Origin: Temnopleurus reevesii
Lineage: Eukaryota > Echinodermata > Echinoidea > Temnopleuroida > Temnopleuridae
Assembly: GCA_036244855.1 (NCBI GenBank)
Contig: BQKZ01001034.1
Coordinates: 30,523-84,842, forward strand
DNA: 54,320 nt
Direction of reading: 5' to 3'
Shown here: positions 48,201 to 50,559 of the stretch, piece by piece
How the letters are laid out: each line of letters starts with the position of its first letter
Numbering within the stretch: the stretch's first letter is position 1
The notes under the pieces: generated by a model
Seen by the model: the letters and a program-made list of their open reading frames with translations, nothing else
Databases searched by the model: none
Told to the model about the DNA's origin: nothing
Translations under genes and position numbers: made by a program

Positions 48201-48269
48201 TCGATAGTCTCCTTTTAACCTTGGACTCTTTTCTCTTGTCTCAGCAACTGGTGTGATGAATTTGGCCAT
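623..48269 (-). CDS. F-box/WD40-repeat protein, 13 exons in window, C-terminus beyond window
   Basis: Spliced gene built by hand from 13 exons: 48269-47060, 46326-46142, 45172-45066, 42006-41843, 40339-40190, 39260-39171, 35841-35803, 33669-33579, 32268-32142, 31163-31086, 18400-18272, 7048-6891, 763-623. All junction phases agree, giving about 889 residues without a stop. Domains: helical module about 50-105; Ser-rich linker 110-400; second helical module about 450-500; F-box about 507-552 (LPDQVLLHVFHMLSPNDLL); acidic/basic linker with KPPRRRRKR about 685-693; WD40 repeats from 748. By family knowledge the F-box binds SKP1 in an SCF ubiquitin ligase and the propeller binds substrate; the basic stretch suggests nuclear location (inference). 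The helical modules recall the dimerisation region of beta-TrCP/FBXW7 and the N-terminus of FBXO16/FBXW10, but I could not fix the orthologue. More WD repeats should follow below position 1. Confidence 0.9.
2085..2194. mobile_element. Degenerate MITE end related to the element at 35001
   Basis: The tail GTTGATGAAACACCCTCCTG and the upstream TCAGTGATT...CCAATCA order resemble the right half of the MITE at 35001-35156. Only one terminus is clear. Confidence 0.35.
2377..2505. repeat. Tandem duplication, about 65-bp unit
   Basis: The segment CCTAAAATTTGACTTTCC... ending ...GTTAGAACTTATCAC occurs twice back to back, with one base difference seen (CCGAG/CCAAG). A recent simple duplication in the intron. 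Confidence 0.9.
5875..6356. mobile_element. Hairpin element: two palindromic units in inverted orientation around the gap
   Basis: The left unit starts TTTGGATGGCAATGAATGG and runs into the gap. The right unit emerges as TATATTGGATGGCTTCATTT and ends ATTGCCATCCAATATTA. Each unit is itself a near palindrome with tip CACGAATCGAAGATGAGTGC, and the two units mirror each other across the N run. A third, intact copy is at 34513-34650. The right flank TTGCACGGCTTAAAACTCTC is shared with the element near 35600. The open frames here only read through the palindrome and Ns. Confidence 0.8.
6003..6210. other. Assembly gap (N run, 208 positions)
   Basis: A run of N inside a large inverted repeat; the palindrome is the likely reason assembly failed. 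The N count need not equal the real length. Confidence 0.99.
6891..7048 (-). CDS. F-box/WD gene, exon 12: WD40 repeat (residues 791-842)
   Basis: Acceptor TGTTTCACTAG, donor CTACT/GTAAGT. It reads GGIRCLQFDECHIVSGSWDM, then SVMVWDIVRFEMLAELSGHT and GVVSCLQFNDRLL. One WD40 blade plus the start of the next. Confidence 0.95.
7049..8752. other. Intron 11, first part: no gene seen
   Basis: AT-rich with a (GT)n-like patch near 7460-7490. The open frames at 7092-7397 and 7316-7570 show no recognisable domain and lack coding-like composition. Confidence 0.5.
8753..9477. mobile_element. Non-autonomous TTAA-flanked DNA transposon
   Basis: TTAA (8753-8756) precedes GGGGGCCAGTCTGGTAAAA; the exact reverse complement TTTTACCAGACTGGCCCCC is followed by TTAA (9474-9477). 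A perfect 19-base TIR, a TTAA target duplication and 717 bp of AT-rich interior with no long open frame. TTAA is the target of piggyBac and of T2-type MITEs; the TIR does not by itself say which. Confidence 0.88.
9478..11929. other. Intron 11, middle: no gene seen
   Basis: It contains a (CT)n-rich stretch (about 10535-10580) and the tandem duplication at 11350-11497. No domain-bearing open frame or paired splice sites were found. Confidence 0.5.
11350..11497. repeat. Tandem duplication, about 75-bp unit
   Basis: ACTAATTAGCTAGATCTTGT... through ...AAATATCAATTTTCAGAA occurs twice in a row, essentially identical. A recent local duplication. Confidence 0.9.
11930..12370. mobile_element. TIR DNA element, copy 1 (short)
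   Basis: The left end AAAGTTTTGTTTGGTTGCCC is mirrored by the right end GAGCAACCAAACAAATTTTT (12345-12364). The left interior (CATTCACATAATGAAAAGAA region) and right interior (ACCAACCAACGCTAG, then CAATTCTTGAG) match the element at 27335-28375. The length of about 430 bp with a poly-G run suggests a non-autonomous element. Confidence 0.7.
12371..14455. other. Intron 11: no gene seen
   Basis: AT-rich non-coding sequence. Several 60-70 codon open frames overlap on opposite strands, none with a recognisable motif. Confidence 0.5.
14456..14603 (+). mobile_element. LINE 3' UTR remnant with (AAATC)n tail
   Basis: A segment with GTGGACCCCATTGGAAATAA, then AAGCC..., and the tail AATAAATCAAATCAAATCAA (14568-14600). 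This is the style of a CR1-like 3' UTR ending in a short tandem tail; no coding part is left. Class from general resemblance. Confidence 0.6.
14604..14723 (-). mobile_element. SINE body fragment, antisense
   Basis: Its reverse complement reads TTTCCTTCATCTGG..., CACTCAACCCAG and GGGTAACTGGCAGG, the same order as the body of the tRNA-derived SINE at 45235-45519. The tRNA-like head is missing or decayed. Confidence 0.7.
14724..17464. other. Intron 11: no gene seen
   Basis: Includes a GA-rich patch at 15000-15035 and a poly-G run at about 16672-16688. The 117-codon frame at 15133-15486 has no domain and opposes another frame; I do not call it a gene. Confidence 0.5.
17465..17965. mobile_element. 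TIR element with a palindrome at its right end
   Basis: The left end ATTATTAACCGCATCAGACA (then TCTGAGC) is the inverted match of the right end GATGTCTGATTCGGTTAATA (about 17840-17860). Directly after the right TIR is a palindrome (about 17860-17955) with tip CACCCTCATCTGCGATTCGG flanked by GCCTCAGGGCCGACA and TGTCGCCCCGAGGCC. The interior, with TATTGCCCGCT, GTCTATGG and TTGCGTGTAAAAA, matches the element at 34717-35605. No transposase frame. Confidence 0.8.
18121..18185 (-). mobile_element. tRNA-like SINE head, antisense
   Basis: The reverse complement has a box-A-like TGGCCAAGTGGTTAAG and a box-B-like GAGTTCAAATC about 30 bases apart, resembling a Leu/Ser tRNA. It is too decayed to fold as a tRNA and ends soon after box B. 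Confidence 0.55.
18272..18400 (-). CDS. F-box/WD gene, exon 11: WD40 repeat (residues 748-790)
   Basis: Acceptor ATCGTTGCAG, donor CACAAG/GTAAGA, 43 codons. It reads GHTDTICCVKFDIRRLITGS, then MDRTIRVWDIRSGKSIRKL. The GH...(L/I)TGS.D.TIRVWD signature is one full WD40 blade in one phase-0 exon. Confidence 0.95.
18401..19439. other. Intron 10, first part: no gene seen
   Basis: AT-rich; short opposing open frames only; no domain or repeat recognised. Confidence 0.5.
19440..19951. mobile_element. Inverted-repeat element bordered by (GGTGTT)n, right side in gap
   Basis: The left arm GTGACTTCAAGTACGGTG, then GGTGTTGGTGTTGGTGTTGA (about 19462-19501), is mirrored on the right by TTCAACACCAACACCAACAC and CGAAATTGAAGTCGC (19876-19911). 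About 380 bp lie between the arms, GC- and CpG-rich on the left. No frame with a known domain. The outer boundary is uncertain because the gap begins at 19952. Confidence 0.6.
19952..20170. other. Assembly gap (N run, 219 positions)
   Basis: A run of N just outside the right arm of the inverted-repeat element. Frames crossing it are artefacts. Confidence 0.99.
20171..21626. other. Intron 10: non-coding with a long pyrimidine microsatellite
   Basis: The main feature is (TC)n passing into (TCTG)n at about 21176-21322. The rest is AT-rich without recognisable coding sequence. Confidence 0.6.
21627..21780 (+). mobile_element. tRNA-derived SINE-like copy
   Basis: Box-A-like TGGCTCAATGGTTCAAG and box-B-like GAGGGTTCAAACATTGG lie 35-40 bases apart, followed by an unrelated body (AAGGAAATTTTGACTTCTTG). 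The spacing fits a Pol III promoter; the body differs in detail from the 45235 SINE. Confidence 0.6.
21890..22362 (+). mobile_element. 5'-truncated L2/CR1-type LINE, reverse transcriptase C-terminus and tail
   Basis: About 110 codons: LHWLPIRQRIAFKILLLTYK, ALNGQAPYYLSELV, then CAAPQLWNTLPIEIRS and FKNLLKTHLF. This is the typical C-terminal end of L2/CR1-clade ORF2. The 3' end reads TGCGCTATATAAATTATC and runs into (ATT)n at 22337-22361. The frame is open over this stretch, so the insertion is fairly young; catalytic domains are absent. Confidence 0.88.
22363..25102. other. Intron 10: no gene seen
   Basis: Mostly AT-rich, with a modestly GC-richer patch around 23580-23700. No supported exon, and no transposon end recognised. 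Confidence 0.5.
25103..25205 (-). mobile_element. LINE 3' tail remnant, antisense
   Basis: The reverse complement shows AAGCAGGTCAGCTGCGCTGA and ACCACCCTACTAAAAGAAGA, and then (ATAA)n. A short tandem tail after a non-coding segment is the form of a LINE 3' end. No coding part. Confidence 0.45.
25206..26529. other. Intron 10: no gene seen
   Basis: AT-rich, no recognisable element or exon. Confidence 0.5.
26530..27063 (+). mobile_element. 5'-truncated L2/CR1-type LINE, frameshifted RT C-terminus and tail
   Basis: TPVLRNLHWLPVRNRIIFKL begins in one frame. After a frameshift near 26640 it continues as YGVAPEYLHVSELFTLYQPA, then RSLRSSTQNLFVVPSVKTKS and ILWNSVPNYLRN, ending at a stop at 26882. 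The 3' tail reads TGCGCTATAAAAG, then ATATTATTATTATTAG. Same class as 21890-22362 but more decayed. Confidence 0.85.
27335..28375. mobile_element. TIR DNA element, copy 2, with nested insertion
   Basis: The left end CAAGTTGTTTGGTTGCCC is mirrored by GGGCAATCAAACAGTTTTTT at the right (28348-28367). Sequence just inside both ends matches copy 1 (11930-12370): CATTCACATTAAGATAATCA on the left; GACCGACCGACACTATCTTT, then AATTCTTGGG on the right. The extra length is inserted material: AT microsatellite, (GACAA)n at 27897-27925 and the MITE at 27986-28161. Confidence 0.7.
27986..28161. mobile_element. Palindromic MITE nested in the TIR element
   Basis: The left end GGGTGTGTTGTTCAAAATCA is mirrored by CAACTTTTGAACAACACCCC (about 28141-28160). 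Subterminal AACTGCAA/TTGCAGTT repeats on both sides; the CpG-containing centre (GCGCACGGCACGCG) differs from surrounding DNA. About 175 bp, no frame. Confidence 0.8.
28376..31085. other. Intron 10, last part: no gene seen
   Basis: It contains a GC-richer region 28440-29260 with four CACCTGG motifs (about 28500, 28542, 29213, 29227). The rest is AT-rich. No exon or transposon end recognised. Confidence 0.45.
31086..31163 (-). CDS. F-box/WD gene, exon 10 (residues 722-747), lead-in to the propeller
   Basis: Acceptor TTGCGTTGTCAG, donor CTTCAG/GTAAGA, 26 codons in phase 0. It reads NMSPKDEEHMHYDGKIKQIK and ends RVRRLQ, placed just before the first GHTD of the WD domain. Confidence 0.85.
31618..31850 (+). 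mobile_element. SINE body fragment, 5'-truncated
   Basis: AAATTCGTCCACAAAGCTGC, ACTAAACCCAGGTG and the 3' part AGTGCTTTGAGCAGTCAT, then GGTGCTATATAAATCC, follow the order of the SINE at 45235-45519. The tRNA head is absent; the 3' tail is short and AT-rich. Confidence 0.7.
31884..32063. repeat. Decayed tandem copy of the 3' border of exon 9
   Basis: TTGGGTAGGTCATTTTCACT... at 31884 recurs as TTGGGTAGGTCCTTTTAACT at 32034. In the first copy, AATAAGATCTTGAGTAAGAC stands where the working copy has the exon end and donor (CACCATTAGATCTTGAGCTC). The donor is lost in the copy. Confidence 0.75.
32142..32268 (-). CDS. F-box/WD gene, exon 9 with basic NLS-like stretch (residues 679-721)
   Basis: Acceptor TATTTCTCTTAG, donor CTAATG/GTGAGA. 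It reads TTGCEKPPRRRRKRTTSKRR, then STKMDDIALDIRPELHRAQD. The KPPRRRRKR...KRR run is a strong candidate nuclear localisation signal (inference from composition). A decayed copy of its donor end lies at about 31995-32033. Confidence 0.85.
32269..33578. other. Intron 8: no gene seen
   Basis: A GC/CpG-richer patch at about 32640-33170 includes GAACCGGTTAGAACCAGTTC, an imperfect palindrome that may mark an old mobile element. The 65-codon frame at 32975 has no domain. Confidence 0.45.
33579..33669 (-). CDS. F-box/WD gene, exon 8 (residues 649-678)
   Basis: Acceptor TTGTCGTCTGCAG, donor ATGGG/GTGAGT. It reads EVAIAVARPRPSSVHTETSS, then EHGQDQADM: low-complexity linker. Phase fits exons 7 and 9. 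Confidence 0.75.
33670..34512. other. Intron 7, first part: no gene seen
   Basis: AT-rich; AATTGAAAATTGAAATTGAA near 34270-34290 looks like a LINE-style tail, but no body is recognisable. Confidence 0.4.
34513..34650. mobile_element. Intact 138-bp hairpin unit
   Basis: A near-perfect palindrome: TTGGATGGCAATAAATGG on the left, ATGAAGCCATCCAATATA on the right, with nested inverted pairs (GGGAATATTGCAC / GTGCAATATTCCC; GGGCAATATTGCAC / GTGCAATATTGGCCC) and the tip CGAATCGAAGATGAG. Same unit as the arms at 5885 and 6217. The frame through it only reads the repeat. Confidence 0.9.
34717..35605. mobile_element. TIR element with hairpin and nested MITE
   Basis: Outer ends AAGCCGTACAATAT (34713-34726) and ATATTGTACGGCTT (about 35588-35601) are inverted. 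Inner ends TTATTATTAACCGTATCAGA and GATGTCTGATTTGGTTAATA (to 35443) match the element at 17465. Between the inner and outer right ends sits a palindrome (35444-35580) with tip GCCCTCGTCTTTGACTCGGG and arms GACACAACATTTATGGCC / GGCCATAAATGTTGTGTC. A MITE at 35001-35156 is nested in the core. No transposase frame. Confidence 0.78.
35001..35156. mobile_element. GGGTGTTTCATCAA-ended MITE
   Basis: GGGTGTTTCATCAAGATTTG is mirrored by AAATATTGATGAAACACCCC, about 156 bp apart, with internal inverted pieces (GACAGTTCCCATAGCAACTG). No frame. It lies inside the core of the 34717-35605 element. Confidence 0.85.
35803..35841 (-). CDS. F-box/WD gene, exon 7, a 39-base micro-exon (residues 636-648)
   Basis: Acceptor TAGCCTCTACAG, donor GTAT/GTGAGT. 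It reads VSKSDFSVQSEV and preserves the phase between exons 6 and 8. Its length is a multiple of three, so it could be skipped without a frameshift. Supported only by splice sites and phase. Confidence 0.7.
35842..36218. other. Intron 6, first part: no gene seen
   Basis: A short (ATG)n run near 35881 and AG-rich sequence; nothing else recognised. Confidence 0.5.
36219..37990. mobile_element. Tc1-like element forming one giant imperfect palindrome
   Basis: TA (36219-36220) precedes CAGTTGTGCCTAAAACTATG; its mirror ends GTGCCTAAAA-type sequence at 37988, followed by TA. The TA target and TIR form (CAGTTGTGCCTAAAA.T.TGTGAACC) are Tc1/mariner-like. Unlike normal members, matching continues inward: TGCATGGCA...ATTTCCTT, GACCTCTTC.GCCATTTGA and CTGTAT.TTCTCCTCATT occur in both arms, and the two arms can be aligned almost to the centre near 37100. 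No frame shows a clear DD34E/D transposase; those at 36368-37415 lack the motifs. Confidence 0.8.
37991..39170. other. Intron 6, last part: no gene seen
   Basis: A poly-T run at about 38025 and GAATCGAATTGAATTGA near 38055 hint at a LINE tail. The 93-codon minus frame at 38885 has no domain. Confidence 0.45.
39171..39260 (-). CDS. F-box/WD gene, exon 6 (residues 606-635)
   Basis: Acceptor ATCTGATGATGTAG, donor TCAG/GTGATT. It reads RKRMWRMVTERISALRRRYL, then HEDTESESS: basic, then acidic, probably helix followed by a flexible linker. Decayed partial copies lie at 39529-39588 and 39625-39701. Confidence 0.85.
39529..39701. repeat. Two decayed partial copies of exon 6
   Basis: Copy one (39529-39588) keeps TGATTCTGTGTC, ATGAAGATAT and CAACATTCGTTTCCAATCTA, then CATCA, but lacks about 30 middle bases of exon 6. 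Copy two (39625-39701) keeps ATTCTGTGTCTTGA and GCAGATATCCTTTCTGTATC. Neither preserves a full frame with both splice sites. Confidence 0.75.
40190..40339 (-). CDS. F-box/WD gene, exon 5 (residues 556-605)
   Basis: Acceptor ATTCTCCACAG, donor GCCTG/GTAAGA. It reads ARHGSPDLVQLIEFYMSEN, then AVDWREAYWQLTDIMVHHDE and VVLVGTTPRP. It is phase-consistent with exons 4 and 6. This is the only copy with the full length and a good donor; six clear partial copies plus a degenerate one follow at 40371-41290. Confidence 0.9.
40371..41290. repeat. Higher-order tandem array of partial exon 5 copies
   Basis: A 277-bp unit starts at 40371, 40648 and 40925, almost identical each time. Each unit holds two subcopies of the exon 5 region (TCAGCTGGACTAGATCTGGA, then GAACCATGTCTG; GCATTCTCACTCATATAGAA), giving six extra copies, plus a diverged copy at 41200-41290. 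One subtype keeps the exon 5 acceptor (ATTCTCCACAGGGGCC on the minus strand) but has an in-frame stop (GCCTACTGA). None has the original donor. Confidence 0.92.
41843..42006 (-). CDS. F-box/WD gene, exon 4: F-box (residues 501-555)
   Basis: Acceptor ATGATAACCTAG, donor CTTAG/GTGAGC. It encodes LEDRMDINSLPDQVLLHVF and goes on with MLSPNDLLQVETVCRRW and LWRYNCRLL. The LP..(I/V)L..(I/V)F..L...DL......C..W signature is a clear F-box, the SKP1-binding motif. The open frame running past the donor to 41757 is intron read-through. Confidence 0.95.
42303..42440 (+). mobile_element. tRNA-derived SINE-like copy
   Basis: Box-A-like GGCTCTCAGTGGTCTAATAG and box-B-like GGGGTTCGATTCCTACC, separated as in a tRNA gene (about 35 bases), followed by a non-tRNA body. 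It does not close into a clean acceptor stem, so a SINE rather than a tRNA gene. Confidence 0.6.
43000..43071 (+). repeat. (GAATT)n tail, probably a LINE 3' end
   Basis: TTTTAATAAACCTGAATTGA runs into repeated GAATT units to about 43070. A polyadenylation-like AATAAA before a tandem tail suggests a non-LTR 3' terminus; the body upstream is not recognisable. Confidence 0.5.
43682..43846. mobile_element. 165-bp hairpin MITE
   Basis: Ends CGATTATTTACTGCCTTCAG (then ATGG) and CTGGCGGCTGTGAATAATCG form a TIR of about 24 bases. Inside is a long palindrome: AGTCACGCCGATCGAGAGGC, TATCATCCT, with mirror AGGATGATAGCCTCTCGGCG, TGACT. The loop is GAGGGCGCAGCCCGA. The small frames here only read the palindrome. 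Confidence 0.88.
43847..45065. other. Intron 3, last part: no gene seen
   Basis: Very AT-rich; the main feature is a (CTTT)n stretch at about 44933-45003, just beside exon 3. No domain in the open frames. Confidence 0.55.
45066..45172 (-). CDS. F-box/WD gene, exon 3 (residues 466-500), second helical module
   Basis: Acceptor CTTCTATGACAG, donor AAACG/GTAAGT. It reads WLKEWEDHEKGDLLVELI, then KMCDQELIKFFASCLTKR, which directly precedes the F-box exon. The W..W...K..LL..L...C pattern is that of the helices before the F-box in beta-TrCP and FBXW7. Decayed partial copies lie upstream in the gene's orientation at 45226-45640. Confidence 0.88.
45226..45640. repeat. Decayed tandem copies of exon 3, split by a SINE
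   Basis: Exon 3 sequence GATCGCACATCTTGATAAGT is repeated as GATCACACAT at 45225-45234, interrupted by the SINE, and resumes as CTTGATAAGTTCAACTAGAA, then GATCGCCTTTCTCATGGTC, at 45520-45560. Intron-derived sequence (GTTTAGAGGG..TA) follows, and a third start, AATCACACATCTTGATGAGC, at 45620. A tandem unit of about 115 bp is implied. Confidence 0.85.
45235..45519 (+). mobile_element. Full-length tRNA-derived SINE
   Basis: The head GCGCCGTGGTGTAGTGGTCG (box A) and ACGTTCGAATCCTACCC (box B) are followed by a body (TTGTGCTGCACTCAACCCAG, GGTACTTGGCAGG) and the 3' tail GTGCGCTATATAAATTGC, then TATTATTAT. Other copies: 14604-14723 (antisense) and 31618-31850. The tail matches that of the LINE at 22310. 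It interrupts a duplicated exon 3 fragment. Confidence 0.88.
45645..45784. mobile_element. 140-bp palindromic MITE
   Basis: GTTTTCAAAAGTGGTGGACA, GAGGCTCGTGG and GATAGAAAACA on the left are mirrored by TTTTCTACCGCCCACAAGCC, TCTGTCAACCCATTTTGAAA on the right; an inner pair is GCATCTGATG / CACATCAGAT. No frame. It abuts the third exon 3 fragment. Confidence 0.85.
45785..46141. other. Intron 2, last part: nothing recognised
   Basis: Non-coding, no repeat or exon seen. Confidence 0.5.
46142..46326 (-). CDS. F-box/WD gene, exon 2 (residues 404-465)
   Basis: Acceptor TCTATCTATAG and donor ATG/GTAGGA bound an open frame reading TMKGVLRTGQINKPANVQ and ending LRALFKDQLEQIWM. It has phase 1 at the start and phase 0 at the end, matching both neighbours. 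The C-terminal part begins the second helical module, which continues into exon 3. The rest has no motif I recognise. Confidence 0.85.
46327..47059. other. Intron 1, putative GC-AG intron
   Basis: On the minus strand it starts GCAAGA and ends TCTATCTATAG. AT-rich, no element recognised. Confidence 0.6.
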
Positions 48270-48277
48270 TAGGATTC
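47060..48277 (-). CDS. F-box/WD gene, first coding exon (residues 1-403)
   Basis: Long open frame on the minus strand. I start it at the ATG at 48269 (MAKFITPV) because a good acceptor (TTTATAATTACAG) ends at 48278, eight bases upstream, so a 5' untranslated exon should lie higher. The in-frame ATG at 48332 would add a hydrophobic stretch that does not fit this family and would lie in intron. Residues 50-105 form a helical module (WFEVWMPWQRRIVLCG, then LEPVFHRDF) like the pre-F-box region of beta-TrCP/FBXW7. Residues 110-400 are Ser/Lys-rich and probably disordered. The exon end is placed at 47060 on a GC donor (TTAG/GCAAGA); a GT donor (GGGAA/GTGCAG) about 46 bases earlier in transcription would also keep the phase. 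Confidence 0.88.
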
Positions 48278-49028
48278 CTGTAATTATAAACAGAAAACAG
48301 AGAGAAAATAAATATTCATTATCTTTGATCAATGCTCTGAGTAAACTATTTCAGAATGAAAGTCATTAAAATTGTTACTAGCATGTAACAAACAACCTAA
48401 CAGAAAACCTTTGGAATTCTATCCTAAACCAATGTCTCTATCTTCATATGCACACAATGACAATGCAGTGTTTTTAGTTGGAGTGATTTATATTGAATCA
48501 ATGATAGGCAGACATTATTGTAATTGTATAATGCACAATTGTACATAGCAACAAACATGGATTAACTTCCACATATCTTCACAAAAATCATCCAAAAAGA
48601 GTCCAAAACATACAAACATAAAGTGATGCTGGAAATACAGATTTAGCTCCTTCTGAAAAATGTCTTCGTAGAAAAGAAAAATGTTTTATTACTGAAATTC
48701 CTTTCCACAACTTAGGTAGTGTATTAAATAATAATAATAATTGGCAATTCCAAGCATGTGTCAACCAAATGTCAAAAAATCAAATTTTGCATTCAAATAA
48801 TTATTTTAGGCTCATATTGTAGCCTGGAAGTTGAAGTAAAGGGATTATAAGTTCATGTACGAAAATATTTTTTGGAATATAAATAAACTCATTTGCATAA
48901 ATTTGCATATTTTGAACAATAGAAAATTAAGGCATTAAAATGGATGAAAATTTATATCCTTGTATTATCTAGGGGTTCAAAGTTGGAAAATTTCTCTGAA
49001 TATCATTCTGCAACGCTTGGAATTGCCC
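48278..49028. other. 5' flank or upstream intron of the F-box gene
   Basis: It begins, on the minus strand, with an acceptor beside exon 1, so a 5' untranslated exon and the promoter should lie above here. I cannot place them. AT-rich with (AAT)n at about 48728. Confidence 0.5.
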
Positions 49029-49260
49029 TAATAATAATAATACCTCACTTTATATAGTGTTTTTTTTTTCCAAAGTATACAAAGCATTGCTTAGAAACAC
49101 ATGTATACATTAAGCAATACTAGTAATGATTTATCAGATGGGTTTTGAGATGTTTCTTGAAAAGGTTAAGTGATTTGATATCGCGGAAAGATGCGGAGAG
49201 ACTATTCTAAAGTCATGGGGCCAAGGACTGAAAAGAGTTGAAACCAGACAGTTTTCTGCA
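49029..49260 (-). mobile_element. LINE C-terminal remnant, antisense
   Basis: Read on the minus strand it gives NSLSASFRDIKSLNLFKKHL, then KTHLINHY, the end of an L2/CR1-type ORF2, followed by a short 3' UTR and ATTATTATTATTA (49030-49042). Old and 5'-truncated. Confidence 0.75.
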
Positions 49261-49436
49261 TGTCTACCTCAGACCTCTCATCAGACCCCTATTGGTGAAT
49301 CTAGTTACCGGACACTTTATTATTTCACAATCAATAACTTTGTCAAAGCATTTCAGCTATTACACTCATGAAAATGAAATGAAATGTTTTTAGACCTCAT
49401 CATCATTTCAAACACTCCATATTTGCCATAATAGCT

Positions 49437-50370
49437 GTGCTTCTAACGGGCACACATATTTCTGTATATCGGGTGCGCGATTTCAATATGTGTCCGGTAT
49501 TACCATGTGACGAGTGCTACGCTTTCTTGAGTACATGCAAAAACAAGCAAGTTCATTGGTTCTGTGTGGACTGTGACAATTTAGCACTCAACTCTGCACG
49601 AAACGATATCAAAGGCATACCACCGAAGTCTAAGCCAAAGAAGAGTGATGATACATCATTGCTAGCAAGTGATGTGGAAGCAATTGCCAGTAGCATAGAG
49701 CATAAGCTGTGTGATAAAGTGGGGAAAATCCTTTCTGACGCTCAACAATCAATGAAATGCATGATAGAGGATGGAGAGAAAAGGGTATAAAAATCCTACG
49801 CCGAAATTCTGAACTCAAGTACGACAAGTCACATTGTGAATATTACCGACTCTGCGCAAGATACTAAAGAATAGAAAGACTCACAACCCACCAACGTGGT
49901 AAATATGGTGACAATGGACGAGTTGATAGACAGAGAAAAGAGAAAAAACAATGTGGTAATATACAGTGTGTCCGAATCCACAGCTGACCAACCGAAGGAA
50001 AGACAGGAAGTGGACCTTCAAGCCATCAAAGACATATTCAACCACATTGGCACAAGCAATGTCAAAGTTCTGCGATCCTTCAGGTTAGGAGGTAAAAACC
50101 AGGATAGGAAAGCCAAACCTCGAGTTCTGCTAGTCAAGCTGGAATCAACACGAGGAAAGAGAGATGTATGTACTCGACAACGCTAGAAGTCTTAGGAACT
50201 CGGAAAGTTGGAAAGATACTTACATCTCACCTGACCTCACACGATACTAGTGTAAGGACTACAACCTCAGACACGAACCCAAGACTAGGCGCGAAAACGG
50301 AGAGAACAACATCATTATTCGTCAAGGAAGGATAGTTAAAGTAGAAAAACAATCTTCACATCAACCAAGA
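49437..50370 (+). pseudogene. LINE ORF1 (Cys motif and RRM-like region), broken
   Basis: The first part reads MCPVLPCDECYAFLSTCKNK, then WFCVDCDN, a PHD-like Cys arrangement typical of CR1-type ORF1. It stops near 49788. A later open stretch (49896-50186) reads RKNNVVIYSVSESTADQPKE, then VKVLRSFRLG and KPRVLLVKLES, the RRM-like middle of such proteins. After a further frameshift the end LRNSESWKDTYISPDLT is readable near 50190-50250. By family knowledge it is a nucleic-acid-binding chaperone. At least two stops and one frameshift. Confidence 0.82.
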
Positions 50371-50559
50371 TCTGGAGAACAGTTACATGTAATCCTGGAA
50401 GATCTTTTATTGAAAGGAAAGAAGTCAGGTGATAGCTGTGAAATGCCCATTATAGACCAAACACCCGCTACGCAACAGCCTTCAAATGATATCAATGGTG
50501 ACAGTGACACTGAATTATTAGGAGCAGCAGGAGGACTGGAGGATGGTGGTCAATGACTC

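Noticed and set aside
48270..48332. Upstream in-frame Met giving a hydrophobic N-terminal segment on the F-box protein
   Set aside because: A splice acceptor (TTTATAATTACAG) lies between it and MAKFITPV; the hydrophobic stretch is translated intron.
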